Positions 33,160-41,160 of a stretch of 64,000 bases of DNA are shown piece after piece; position 1 is the first letter of the stretch, and the number at the start of each line of letters is the position of its first letter. The DNA comes from Acidobacteria bacterium Ga0077522 (GTDB lineage: Bacteria; Acidobacteriota; Vicinamibacteria; Vicinamibacterales; Vicinamibacteraceae), in the NCBI GenBank assembly GCA_001464065.1, contig LNDN01000007.1, forward strand, positions 55,274 to 119,273, given 5' to 3'. A program made the translations under genes and the position numbers. The notes beneath the pieces were generated by a model. That model saw only the letters and a program-made list of their open reading frames with translations, did no database searches and had not been told where the DNA came from.

Positions 33160-35079
33160 ATGACCATGCTCGACCGGATGCGTCGCCACCAGGGGTGGCT
33201 CAAGTGGAGCCTCGGCCTCGTGGTGCTCACATTCGTGTTCTTCTACGTGCCCGACTTCCTGTCGCCGCCTGCCGGCACCGCCGGCACCAGCGACGCCGTC
33301 GCCACCGTGCAGGGCCGCGCCATCAGCGTGAACGACTTCACGCGGGCCTACAACGCCCAGATGGCGCAGTTCCGCAACGCCTACGGCGGCAACATGAGCC
33401 CGGCGATGCTGCGCCAGCTCGGCATGGATCGGCAGGTGCTGCAGCAGATGATCGACCAGGAGGCGGTGCTGGCCGAAGCGGCGCGCCTGGGCATCTCGGC
33501 CACCGACGTCGAGGTGCGCGAACGCATCATGAGCATCGCGGCCTTCCAGGAGAACGGGCAGTTCATCGGCGAGCAGCGCTACCGGCAGCTGCTGCGCCTG
33601 CAGCGCCCGCCGATCACCGCGGCGCAGTTCGAGGACGAGATCCGCAACAGCGTGATCCTCGACAAGATGCGCGCGACGCTGACCGAGTGGATCACCGTGT
33701 CGGATGCCGAGGCCGACGCCGAGTACAAGCGCCGCACCGAGAAGGTGACGCTGGACCTCGTGTCGTTCCCCACGGTGTCGTTCCTCGACCAGGTGCAGGT
33801 CGGCGACGCCGACGTGGCGGCCTACTTCGAGCAGAGCAGGGAGACCTATCGCATCGGGGAGCGCCGCAAGGTCCGCTATCTGCTGCTCGACGCCCAGGCC
33901 ATCCGCAACAACATCACCGTGCCCGAGCAGGACATCCAGCGCGCGTACCGGCAGAACATCGACCAGTACTCGCAGCCCGAGCAGATCCGCGCCAGCCACA
34001 TCCTCCTCAACACCGAGGGCAAGGACGAGGCGGCGGTGCGCGCGAAGGCCGAGGCCCTGCTGGCCCAGATCAAGGGCGGCGCCGACTTCGCCGCGCTCGC
34101 GACGGCCAACTCGCAGGATCCCGCCAGCGCGACCAAGGGTGGCGATCTGGACTTCTTCGGCAAGGGCCGCATGGTGCCCGAGTTCGAGGCCGCGGCGTTC
34201 ACCCTGCCCGTCGGGCAGGTGAGCGACCTGGTGAAGACCCAGTACGGCTTCCACATCATCAAGGTGACCGACAAGAAGGCGGCCGAAGTGCAGCCGCTGG
34301 ACAGCGTGCGGCCGCAGATCACCGAGCAGCTCAAGTTCGAGCGCGCCCAGACCCGGGTGCAGGACCTCGCGACGGCCATCGGCACCGAAGTGACCGTCCC
34401 GGGCGACCTCGACAAGGCGGCCGCCAAGCGTGGGCTCAAGGTGCAGGAGTCGCCGTTCTTCACGCGCACCGAGCCGATTCCTGGCCTCGGCGCGTCGCCG
34501 GAGGTCTCCGACCAGGCGTTCACGCTGGAGCAGGGCAAGGTGAGCGGGCCGCTGCGGACCGGGACGGGCGTGGCCTTCCTCACGGTGACCGGCAGTGAAG
34601 CCGCCCGCGTGCCGACGCTCGCCGAGGTCAAGGAGCGGGCGACGACCGACCTCAAGCGCAAGAAGGCTCAGGACCTGGCCGTCGCCCGGGCCCGCGCCAC
34701 GGCGACCACCCTGAAGTCCGCCGCGGATTTCGGCGCCGCCGCCAAGGCCGCCGGCCTGACGGTGCGCAACGCCGAGAACCTGGCGCGCGGCGCGGCCATC
34801 CCCGAGGTCGGCCCGAGCGCGGCCGTAGACGAGGCGCTGTTCTCCCTGCCGGTCGGCACGGTGAGCGACCCGATCCTGACGCCCAACGGCGCCGTCGTCG
34901 TCCGCGTGTCGAGCCGCTCGGACGTCCCGGCGGCCGACCTCGCGTCGAACCGCGATGCCATCCGACGTGAACTTGCGTCGCAGAAGCGGTCGCAGTTCTT
35001 CGCCAGTTACATGACGAAGGCCAAGCAGGGCATGGGGATCACCATCGACCAGGCAGTCCTGCAGCGGCTCACGACGTAG
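33160..35079 (+). CDS. PpiD/SurA-like peptidylprolyl isomerase, membrane anchored
   Basis: A 639-residue periplasmic foldase. One membrane helix (about residues 15-33) after a short basic N-terminus, then a SurA_N_3 helical chaperone region (about 50-200), a parvulin domain beginning near IRASHILLNTEGKDE and ending in YGFHIIKVTDKK, and a second degenerate parvulin-like region at about 430-600 (VGTVSDPILTPNGAVVVRV). Domain order matches PpiD. ATG 33160 is taken because the first two Met start the anchor. A terminator follows at 35140. Confidence 0.92.
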   Translation: MTMLDRMRRHQGWLKWSLGLVVLTFVFFYVPDFLSPPAGTAGTSDAVATVQGRAISVNDFTRAYNAQMAQFRNAYGGNMSPAMLRQLGMDRQVLQQMIDQEAVLAEAARLGISATDVEVRERIMSIAAFQENGQFIGEQRYRQLLRLQRPPITAAQFEDEIRNSVILDKMRATLTEWITVSDAEADAEYKRRTEKVTLDLVSFPTVSFLDQVQVGDADVAAYFEQSRETYRIGERRKVRYLLLDAQAIRNNITVPEQDIQRAYRQNIDQYSQPEQIRASHILLNTEGKDEAAVRAKAEALLAQIKGGADFAALATANSQDPASATKGGDLDFFGKGRMVPEFEAAAFTLPVGQVSDLVKTQYGFHIIKVTDKKAAEVQPLDSVRPQITEQLKFERAQTRVQDLATAIGTEVTVPGDLDKAAAKRGLKVQESPFFTRTEPIPGLGASPEVSDQAFTLEQGKVSGPLRTGTGVAFLTVTGSEAARVPTLAEVKERATTDLKRKKAQDLAVARARATATTLKSAADFGAAAKAAGLTVRNAENLARGAAIPEVGPSAAVDEALFSLPVGTVSDPILTPNGAVVVRVSSRSDVPAADLASNRDAIRRELASQKRSQFFASYMTKAKQGMGITIDQAVLQRLTT

Positions 35080-35100
35080 GCCCCCTCGCCTCCGGCTCGG

Positions 35101-35133
35101 CGGCATGCCGCACGCCGGAATGCCGAATGCCGG
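35101..35133. repeat. Degenerate CGGCATGC/CGGAATGC array
   Basis: Units CGGCATGC, CGCACGC, CGGAATGC, CGAATGC; spacing seven to eight. Lies between the PpiD-like gene and its terminator. Confidence 0.6.
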
Positions 35134-35139
35134 AACGAC

Positions 35140-35177
35140 AAAGGGCGGGACTGGCCTCACGGCTGGTCCCGCCCTTT
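35140..35177 (+). terminator. Rho-independent terminator after the PpiD-like gene
   Basis: Stem AAAGGGCGGGAC / GTCCCGCCCTTT, extended inward by GGCC/GGC pairing, short T run. Probably also stops transcription from the other side. Confidence 0.8.
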
Positions 35178-35205
35178 CCATCTGTGCCTGCTCCCGGAAG
35201 ATCAC

Positions 35206-35238
35206 CGACCGTCGACCTGAAGGTCGACGGCTACAGTC
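35206..35238 (-). repeat. REP-like hairpin D
   Basis: On the minus strand: GTAG (35234-35231) followed by the ten-base stem CCGTCGACCT / AGGTCGACGG with a two-base loop (TC). Its stem is identical to hairpin E at 54694. Confidence 0.75.
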
Positions 35239-35246
35239 GGCACCCC

Positions 35247-35316
35247 TTAGCCCTGAGCCCTGAGCCCTGAGCCCTCAGCCTGCTGTGCCTAGCCTTGAGC
35301 CCCGAGCCCTGAGCCT
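35247..35316. repeat. Heptamer arrays of TGAGCCC units
   Basis: TTAGCCC, TGAGCCC, TGAGCCC, TGAGCCC, TCAGCC (35247-35280) and a second block ending CCGAGCC, CTGAGCC (about 35293-35316). Ends seven bases before the sppA stop codon. Confidence 0.9.
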
Positions 35317-35322
35317 TCCCCC

Positions 35323-37062
35323 CTACCTCGCGAACACCCAGGGCAGCAGGGCGAGCGATTCGCCGCGCCGCAGCATGTGCAGCGGCCGGCGGACCGCGGC
35401 CAGTGTCTCGCGGTCCTGCTGGCTGAGCAGCGCCTCGGCCAGCGAGGCGCGCATCCCCTGCGCACCGCCGAGCGACGTCAGCGCGTCGAGCACGCTGGGC
35501 TTGGGCGGATAGGTCACCACCTGCACGGCGACGTCCTTGCCGATGCCGGCGCGCTGCTGCGCGATGGCGAGCGCGCGTGGCAGGCCGCCGAGCTCATCGA
35601 CCAGACCGCGCTCGCGGGCCTGCCGCCCCGTCCAGACCCGTCCCTGAGCGATGGCGTCGATCTTCTCGGGCGTGGACGAGCGCGACTCGGCCACCTTCTC
35701 GACGAACTGGTCGTAGAAGGCCTGCATCTGCTCCTCGATCTTGGCCCGCTCGGCGTCGTTGAAGACGCGGTTGGGCGAGTACATCTCCGCGTACTTGCCT
35801 TCGCTGACCGCCTCGATGTTCATGCCCAGCTTGTTGTACGTCCCGCCGGTGACGAACTTGCCCGAGAAGATGCCGATCGACCCCGTCAGCGTGCCCGGCT
35901 GCGCGACGATCACGTGGCCCGGCATGGCGATGTAGTACCCGCCGGACGCGGCGAGGTCCGACATCGAGACCACCAGCGGCTTGCGCGCGCGCAGCAGCAT
36001 CAGCTCACGCCAGATGACGTCGGAGGCCACCGTGGAGCCGCCGGGGCTGTCCACGCGGAGGACGACGGCCTTGATGCTGTCGTCGTTGCGCACGTCCCGG
36101 ATGTACTCGGTCAGCTTGTCCGAGCCGACCTCCGTCCCCGTCGCCCCGGTGCCGCCATTGCCGGACACGATGGTGCCGATGGCATAGATGACGGCCACGC
36201 GCGGCGCACTGAGGCTGACCCGGGTGGCCGGCACGACCGTCAGGTACTGCTCGAGCGGCAGTTCGGTGAAGCGATCGCCGAGGCCGCTGGTCTTGCCGAT
36301 CTCGTCGAAGTACGCGACGTCGTCGACCAGCCCGTTCCGAAGGGCCGCGTCGGGCAGCATCGGCCCCTGGTCGATCAGCCCGCGGACGTCCTCCACGGAC
36401 TTCTTGCGCGACGCGGCCACCGCCCCGATGAGCTGCTCGAAGGCGTCGTGGTTCAGCGACTCGGTCATCTCGCGATGCGCCGGCGTGAAGCCCGTCTCGG
36501 TGAAGGTGTTGACGGCGGTCTTGTACTCGCCGATGTGCAGCAGGTCGGGCTGCGCCCCGATCTTGTCGAAGGTGCCCCGCAGGAAGACCTGGTAGCTGGC
36601 CAGCCCCGTCAGGTTGAGCTGCCCGGGCGGCACCAGGACGACCCGTGAGGCGGCCGACGCCAGGACGTACTCGCGGTCGCCCGCGAACTCGAGCAGGGCC
36701 ACGAGCGGCTTGCCGGACGACTTGAAGTCGAGCAGCGCCTCGCGCAGTTCCTGCACCTTGCCCCACAGGGCTGGCGCCTGGACGGGCTTGAGCAGCACCC
36801 CGGTGATCCGCGGGTCGGTCTTCGCGGCGCGGAGCGCCTCGGTCAGGCTCCGGACGGTGACGGGCTCACTGAACAGCGAGTCGAACGGATTGATCGAGAT
36901 TTCCTCGAGATCTCCCTGGACCGAGAGGACCAGCACGCCCTTGTCCGGCACACCGGGGGGACGCCGGAACGCGACCCACGAGAAGGCCACCAGCGCCGCC
37001 GACACGAGGACAGCCGACACCAGCAGGAAGACCACCACCCACACGCCTCGACGTACAGCCAC
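35323..37062 (-). CDS. sppA: Signal peptide peptidase SppA, 67K type
   Basis: A 579-residue inner membrane serine protease that degrades leftover signal peptides. N-terminal anchor at about residues 7-30, then two tandem peptidase_S49 domains. The Lys general base is in HIGEYKTAVNTFTETGF in the first domain and the Ser nucleophile is in SMSDLAASGGYYIA in the second, as in the long enterobacterial type. GTG 37062 is supported by AAAGGAACGAG immediately upstream. Confidence 0.94.
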   Translation of the reverse strand: MAVRRGVWVVVFLLVSAVLVSAALVAFSWVAFRRPPGVPDKGVLVLSVQGDLEEISINPFDSLFSEPVTVRSLTEALRAAKTDPRITGVLLKPVQAPALWGKVQELREALLDFKSSGKPLVALLEFAGDREYVLASAASRVVLVPPGQLNLTGLASYQVFLRGTFDKIGAQPDLLHIGEYKTAVNTFTETGFTPAHREMTESLNHDAFEQLIGAVAASRKKSVEDVRGLIDQGPMLPDAALRNGLVDDVAYFDEIGKTSGLGDRFTELPLEQYLTVVPATRVSLSAPRVAVIYAIGTIVSGNGGTGATGTEVGSDKLTEYIRDVRNDDSIKAVVLRVDSPGGSTVASDVIWRELMLLRARKPLVVSMSDLAASGGYYIAMPGHVIVAQPGTLTGSIGIFSGKFVTGGTYNKLGMNIEAVSEGKYAEMYSPNRVFNDAERAKIEEQMQAFYDQFVEKVAESRSSTPEKIDAIAQGRVWTGRQARERGLVDELGGLPRALAIAQQRAGIGKDVAVQVVTYPPKPSVLDALTSLGGAQGMRASLAEALLSQQDRETLAAVRRPLHMLRRGESLALLPWVFAR

Positions 37063-37195
37063 GCTCGTTCCTTTGGAGAGCCGACGGCCTCAGTCCACGG
37101 GCGCGCCAGCATGTTGCCGGATCCAGATCAGGAGCATAGCATCCGGATTTTTGCCGCCTCAGGCGTGGACGCTTCCGCTCGGGCGCGAGGTGCGG

Positions 37196-37201
37196 TATAC
37201 T
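37196..37201 (+). promoter_or_regulatory. -10 box of tRNA-Leu
   Basis: TATACT 35 bases upstream of the tRNA, with TTCCGC 17 bases further upstream as a weak -35 box. Confidence 0.6.
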
Positions 37202-37236
37202 CCGTCGTCTGTGACCGGCCCGGTCACGCGCCTCTT

Positions 37237-37323
37237 GCGGAAGTGGCGGAATTGGCAGACGCGCAGGTCTCAGGAACCTGTCGGGGCAACTCGGTGAGGG
37301 TTCAAGTCCCTCCTTCCGCACCA
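37237..37323 (+). tRNA. tRNA-Leu (anticodon CAG)
   Basis: An 87-base class II tRNA. The acceptor stem GCGGAAG pairs with CTTCCGC; the anticodon stem CAGGT/ACCTG encloses loop CTCAGGA with anticodon CAG at 37271-37273 (reads CUG). A long variable arm follows, then the T arm with GGTTCAAGTCC. The 3'-CCA is encoded. A small palindrome, CCAACC/GGTTGG, begins at the CCA and could help end transcription. Confidence 0.96.
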
Positions 37324-37631
37324 ACCTCCCCGGTTGGACGTCAGGCTCGCTGCAGTGTCGAGCGGCCAGACAAGGGCACGACTCTCGATGAGCTTCGAGA
37401 GTCCCGTTGTGACACACGACACCAGCACAGCGTCCGGGTGAGGCACTCTGCCCACCCTCAAACCTGCTGACTGGCATCTTTTTCCGCATCGATTCATGAC
37501 ACGCGTCGCGGCAGCCGGCCGGGTGCGACGCGACACTCCTCCAAACCCACACTTTTGCGCGGGCACAGGTCTTGCCACAAAGAGTGGTGTCGGAAGGCAT
37601 CACCTCATGCCTTCCAAGCAGGAGACGACCG
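37324..37631. other. 308-base gap after tRNA-Leu with two perfect hairpins
   Basis: No convincing gene. Hairpin 1: GACTCTCGA (37380-37388) and TCGAGAGTC (37395-37403), nine base pairs, loop six. Hairpin 2: GGAAGGCAT (37592-37600) and ATGCCTTCC (37607-37615), nine base pairs, loop six, ending three bases before the ribosome-binding site of the next gene. Between them the sequence is less GC-rich than usual here and shows nothing recognisable. Confidence 0.6.
37592..37615 (+). promoter_or_regulatory. Hairpin upstream of the 82-residue gene
   Basis: Perfect nine-base-pair stem GGAAGGCAT/ATGCCTTCC with loop CACCTC, placed directly before the AGGAG ribosome-binding site at 37620. Could be a leader regulatory element; no T run for termination. 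Confidence 0.4.
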
Positions 37632-37880
37632 ATGCGCATGCTCCCTCATCGTCGCCGTGTGTTGTGGAAGCTCTTCCGTGCAGGACAGTTCGTCCGGTGC
37701 GAGGTGTCCCCGCATCCGTTCGGCATGGAACTCAAATATCTCGTGAACGGGAAGCCGATTCTCAGCCGCGTCTTCGAAGAATGGGAAGCGCTGGAGGCGG
37801 CGGCCTCGTCCTGGTGCGATGGGCTGATCAACCGCGGCTGGCACACGTCGAGCGGCCAGGCCATGCGCGCGGCGTCCTGA
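37632..37880 (+). CDS. Small protein of unknown function (82 residues)
   Basis: An 82-residue basic protein with a good ribosome-binding site (CAGGAGACGACC before ATG). The N-terminus MRMLPHRRR is basic; the rest looks like a small compact domain with MELKYLVNGKPILSRVFEEW, an alternating beta pattern, then a helix and the end INRGWHTSS. I do not recognise a named family. The upstream hairpin and the RBS suggest it is expressed. An ATG two codons later is also possible. Confidence 0.65.
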   Translation: MRMLPHRRRVLWKLFRAGQFVRCEVSPHPFGMELKYLVNGKPILSRVFEEWEALEAAASSWCDGLINRGWHTSSGQAMRAAS

Positions 37881-37904
37881 CGCCATTCCCCTGATGCTGC
37901 CTGC

Positions 37905-37910
37905 TACACT
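37905..37910 (+). promoter_or_regulatory. -10 box of the leaderless gene at 37917
   Basis: TACACT, then a six-base spacer, then ATG. No ribosome-binding site upstream. Confidence 0.6.
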
Positions 37911-37916
37911 CGCGCG

Positions 37917-38321
37917 ATGAGTGTGGCAGGCGGTCCCTACGTCGCGCTGGCGGTGCTCTGCCAGCGTATCGATCTGCAGCCCGACGGCACGGCCAACCTC
38001 ATCGGCATCGTCGATGGGCTGGCGATTGATGATCCCTCGGATCCGAACACCCCTCCGCTCGTCCTGAATCTGCGTGCGGTGATCACGCTGCGCGGCGGCG
38101 CCGTGCGTGGACCGCGGCGCCTGTCGCTGCGTGGCTGGTTCCCGTCCGGCAGCGAGGGGCTGTCTGCCGACAAGATGATCGCCTTCACGGACGAGCGTCC
38201 AGCCGTCACGCTCAATCTGCCGCTCGAGCTCGAGGTGCCGGAGATCGGCACCTACGTGTTCGACGTGCTGATCGACGACGAACTGCTGACGGCCATCACG
38301 TTGAGTGTGCAGCAGCGGTGA
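37917..38321 (+). CDS. Conserved hypothetical protein, DUF6941-like
   Basis: A 134-residue soluble protein without signal peptide. It opens with VALAVLCQRIDLQPDGTANLIGIVDGLAI and continues as alternating beta strands (LNLRAVITLRGG, LNLPLELEVPEIGTYVFDVLIDD), suggesting a C2-like or jelly-roll beta-sandwich. The opening motif resembles the DUF6941 family from memory, which is only a hint. Function unknown. Predicted leaderless mRNA. Confidence 0.7.
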   Translation: MSVAGGPYVALAVLCQRIDLQPDGTANLIGIVDGLAIDDPSDPNTPPLVLNLRAVITLRGGAVRGPRRLSLRGWFPSGSEGLSADKMIAFTDERPAVTLNLPLELEVPEIGTYVFDVLIDDELLTAITLSVQQR

Positions 38322-38340
38322 GCGCGGCCGTCCCCGTCCT

Positions 38341-39885
38341 CTAGTACACGCAGGTCATCGGGCCGGGCGTGGGTGCGTCGGTGGTCGTCGACGAGCGCAC
38401 CGCCAGGTGCTGCACCTTGGGCGGCACGATGGGCGCCAGCGTGATCGAGACGCGCAGGGCGCCGCGCTCGCACGGCATCACCCACTCCCCCCGCAGGGCA
38501 TTCTCTGCCACGAACGGCCCGTCCGCCCGGCACTCGCCGTGCTGCGCCCGGAGATCCTCGATCTGCCGCCGACGCCGCTCCCTGGCCGTGTCGAGATAGA
38601 GATTGTTCGCCGCGATGCGATCGGCGAGCGTGTCATCCCACTGCTGGATGAGACGGGTGACGTCGGCCCGCATGGCGACCAGCGCCGGTGACGGCTCGGC
38701 CTGCCGCGGACGGAGCGCGCCCGTCTTTGCGAGCGCCGCGACGGCGGCATCGAATCGCGGGGCCCAGGCTGTGTAGGTCAGCGATCCCATGGCGACGAGG
38801 CCGACGCCAAGTTCGGGATACCACCGCATCAGCGAGCCAAAGCCGGGCAGGCCGCCCGAGTGGGCCACCATGTGGCCCACGGCACAGGTCTGCGAGACGC
38901 GGAGGCCGTACCCGTAGCCGCCCGCCTGCAGGGTCAGGCCGCTGGTCGGGGTGAACCGGGCCAGGGCGGGCGCGGCGCGCCACACCTGCTGCATCTCGCG
39001 CCGCGAGGCGCGCCGCAGGGGACCCACCTCGGCGCCATCGCGCGCCGGCCAGGCGTCCATCATCCAGGCCACGTACGTCGACAGGTCCCGCAGGGAGGTC
39101 AGCATGCCGCCCATCGCGCCGAAGGCGCCATCGGGCAGCGGGGGTTCTTCCTTCCAGCGCTCGTCCTCCCACCGGTAGCCGTGGGCCAGGCGCCCCGGCG
39201 GCACGGCGGGCGCGTCGAGCGTGGTCGCCGACAGGCCCAGCGGGTCGAGGACCTGCGTCCGCACGTAGTCGCGATACGGCATGCCCGACACGGCAGCGAC
39301 GATGCGCCCGAGAATGGCGAACCCGTAGTTGGAGTACTCGTAGGCCAGCCCGGGCGGATTGGAGAACGGGATGCCCTGCCGCAGCAGCGCCGCCATCTGG
39401 TCGTCCGTGAGCGCCAGCTGCTGGTCTCCCCAGGGGTTGTCTTCGGGGAAGCCGGCGGCGTGCGACAACAGGTGGCGGATGGTGATGCGGGGCGAGTCGG
39501 TGGTCGGGTAGGCCAGCCTCGCCAGTTCAGGGACGTACCGCTCGGCAGGGTCGTCGAGGGAGAGCGTGCCGGCATCCCGCAGCGCGAGGATGGCCACGGC
39601 CGTGAAGCTCTTGGTCATCGACGCGATGCGGAAGACGGTGTCGGCGGTCACCGGCGCCTGGGTGGTCGTGTCCTGCACGCCGAAGGTGCCGGTGTGGACC
39701 AGCCGCCCATCCACGAGAATGCCCCAGGCCATGCCCGGGACATGGCCGGCGCGGGCGTAGTCGGTGAAGATGCGATCCACCTCGGGAAACGCCGGCGCCA
39801 GCGCTGGCGCCCGATCGGCCGTCTGGGCGCTCGCCGACGAGGCGAGGCTCACCAGCAGCAGGCCGGCCAGGCACCGCGCCCTCAC
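38341..39885 (-). CDS. Beta-lactamase-family serine hydrolase
   Basis: A 514-residue exported serine hydrolase of the class C beta-lactamase/DD-peptidase (PF00144) fold. Signal peptide ends ASSASAQ. The catalytic Ser-xx-Lys is SMTK in FRIASMTKSF, the YxN motif is YSN in LAYEYSNYGF, and the third motif is HSGGLPG, an HxG variant. A 150-residue C-terminal extension has no named domain. More likely an esterase or peptidase than a drug-resistance enzyme. GTG 39885 overlaps the stop of the upstream Tat hydrolase (GTGA). Confidence 0.88.
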   Translation of the reverse strand: MRARCLAGLLLVSLASSASAQTADRAPALAPAFPEVDRIFTDYARAGHVPGMAWGILVDGRLVHTGTFGVQDTTTQAPVTADTVFRIASMTKSFTAVAILALRDAGTLSLDDPAERYVPELARLAYPTTDSPRITIRHLLSHAAGFPEDNPWGDQQLALTDDQMAALLRQGIPFSNPPGLAYEYSNYGFAILGRIVAAVSGMPYRDYVRTQVLDPLGLSATTLDAPAVPPGRLAHGYRWEDERWKEEPPLPDGAFGAMGGMLTSLRDLSTYVAWMMDAWPARDGAEVGPLRRASRREMQQVWRAAPALARFTPTSGLTLQAGGYGYGLRVSQTCAVGHMVAHSGGLPGFGSLMRWYPELGVGLVAMGSLTYTAWAPRFDAAVAALAKTGALRPRQAEPSPALVAMRADVTRLIQQWDDTLADRIAANNLYLDTARERRRRQIEDLRAQHGECRADGPFVAENALRGEWVMPCERGALRVSITLAPIVPPKVQHLAVRSSTTTDAPTPGPMTCVY

Positions 39886-41000
39886 CACTGCGGCTCCCGC
39901 CCGGCGATGAGTGATTCGGTCTTGCGAATCTCCGGCCCGTTCTCGGTGCACACGGCGTAGTCGCTCTCGTACATCGACACCCCGGCGAACTCGCCCGCCT
40001 TGTTGACGACGTAGAAGTTCAGACCGAAGCGGGGATTGCCGGTGCCCTTCGGATCGAGGAGCCGCTTCTCGATGGTGTTGGCGCGCACCCGACGCAGGGC
40101 TTCCATGCCGGCGTCCTTGGGGGACTTCCCCTGGCGCAACTGCTCGACGATCAGGTACGAGCAGAGACCATAGAGATTGGCTTCGCCGCGTCCCGTGGAC
40201 CCGGCGGCACCGACCTCGCCATCGACGTAGAGCCCGGCGCCGAGAATCGGCGAATCCCCGACGCGCCCCGGAATCTTCCAGGCCAGGCCGCTGGTCGTGG
40301 TCACGCCACAGACGTCGCCCCGGGTGTTGACGCCGTTGCAGTTGATCGTCCCGAAGTAGTGCGCCGGGTCGATGAGGCCATCCCGCACCATCGAGCGTCC
40401 CGCGTCGAAGGCCGCGTCGGCCCGCTTCTCGGGATCGAGGAAATGATCGGGATCGAGGCGGCGCTTCCACTCCAGCCACAGGCGCCGCGACGTCTCGGTG
40501 TTGAGGTCGGCTTCCACCGTGAACCCCATCTGCCTCGCGAAGGTCTGCGCGCCCGCGCCGACCAGCAGGTGATGGTCGGTGTTCTGCAGCACGGCGTAGG
40601 CCACCTTCGACGGCGTCCGCACGCCCTCGAGCGCCGCCACGCCGCCCGCGCGCTTCTTCGGGCCGTGCATGCAGCACGAATCGAGCTGGACGACGCCATC
40701 GGCGTTGGGCAACCCGCCATAGCCGACGCTCGTGTCCTTCGGATCGAGTTCGACGATGTTGACGCCGGCGATGAGGGCCTCGAGGACGTCCGTGCCGCCG
40801 GTCATCAGGCGAAACGCCCGCACGACGCACGACTCGGTGCCGTCATGGGTGCGTGTGTGGCCGTTGGTGGAGGAAATCACCACCGGCCTGGGGCGCGCTT
40901 GCCGGATCGCCGGCGCACCGTCGACGCGGGAGGTGAGGCCGAGACCCGCGGCGGCAGCGCCCGTGCGGACGAAGTCACGTCGATTGAGGCGTGAGGACAT
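39882..41000 (-). CDS. Tat-exported N4-glycosylasparaginase/isoaspartyl peptidase family hydrolase
   Basis: A 372-residue Ntn-hydrolase of the asparaginase 2 family. A Tat signal, LNRRDFVRTG, opens the protein. The expected autocleavage Thr is in HYFGTINCNGVNTRGDV (the position of the GTIG segment in aspartylglucosaminidase), and PGRVGDSPILGAGLYVD with GSTGRGE forms the substrate pocket. The precursor should split into alpha and beta chains before the Thr. It removes Asn-linked sugars or isoaspartyl residues; which is not certain. A TACACT box ends seven bases before ATG, so predicted leaderless. Confidence 0.92.
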   Translation of the reverse strand: MSSRLNRRDFVRTGAAAAGLGLTSRVDGAPAIRQARPRPVVISSTNGHTRTHDGTESCVVRAFRLMTGGTDVLEALIAGVNIVELDPKDTSVGYGGLPNADGVVQLDSCCMHGPKKRAGGVAALEGVRTPSKVAYAVLQNTDHHLLVGAGAQTFARQMGFTVEADLNTETSRRLWLEWKRRLDPDHFLDPEKRADAAFDAGRSMVRDGLIDPAHYFGTINCNGVNTRGDVCGVTTTSGLAWKIPGRVGDSPILGAGLYVDGEVGAAGSTGRGEANLYGLCSYLIVEQLRQGKSPKDAGMEALRRVRANTIEKRLLDPKGTGNPRFGLNFYVVNKAGEFAGVSMYESDYAVCTENGPEIRKTESLIAGREPQW

Positions 41001-41007
41001 GCGCCAG

Positions 41008-41013
41008 AGTGTA
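41008..41013 (-). promoter_or_regulatory. -10 box of the leaderless Tat hydrolase operon
   Basis: TACACT on the minus strand with a seven-base spacer to ATG 41000. Confidence 0.6.
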
Positions 41014-41160
41014 CGATAGCTGGTCTACAGGCCGGCGCTCCCGCGCCCGGCCCTCGCCCCGCGCCCGCACCGTCGCCCTCCCCCGCCTCGCGGGGCTGGA
41101 TTCATGGGACTGGTGTGGCCCGCCGATGCGAGTCACGTACGCATGACGAGTGAAGGAACC

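Noticed and set aside
38341..39885. Serine hydrolase as an antibiotic-resistance beta-lactamase
   Set aside because: SxxK and YxN are shared by many esterases and peptidases of this fold; the long C-terminal extension and the HSGG motif do not point to a true beta-lactamase.
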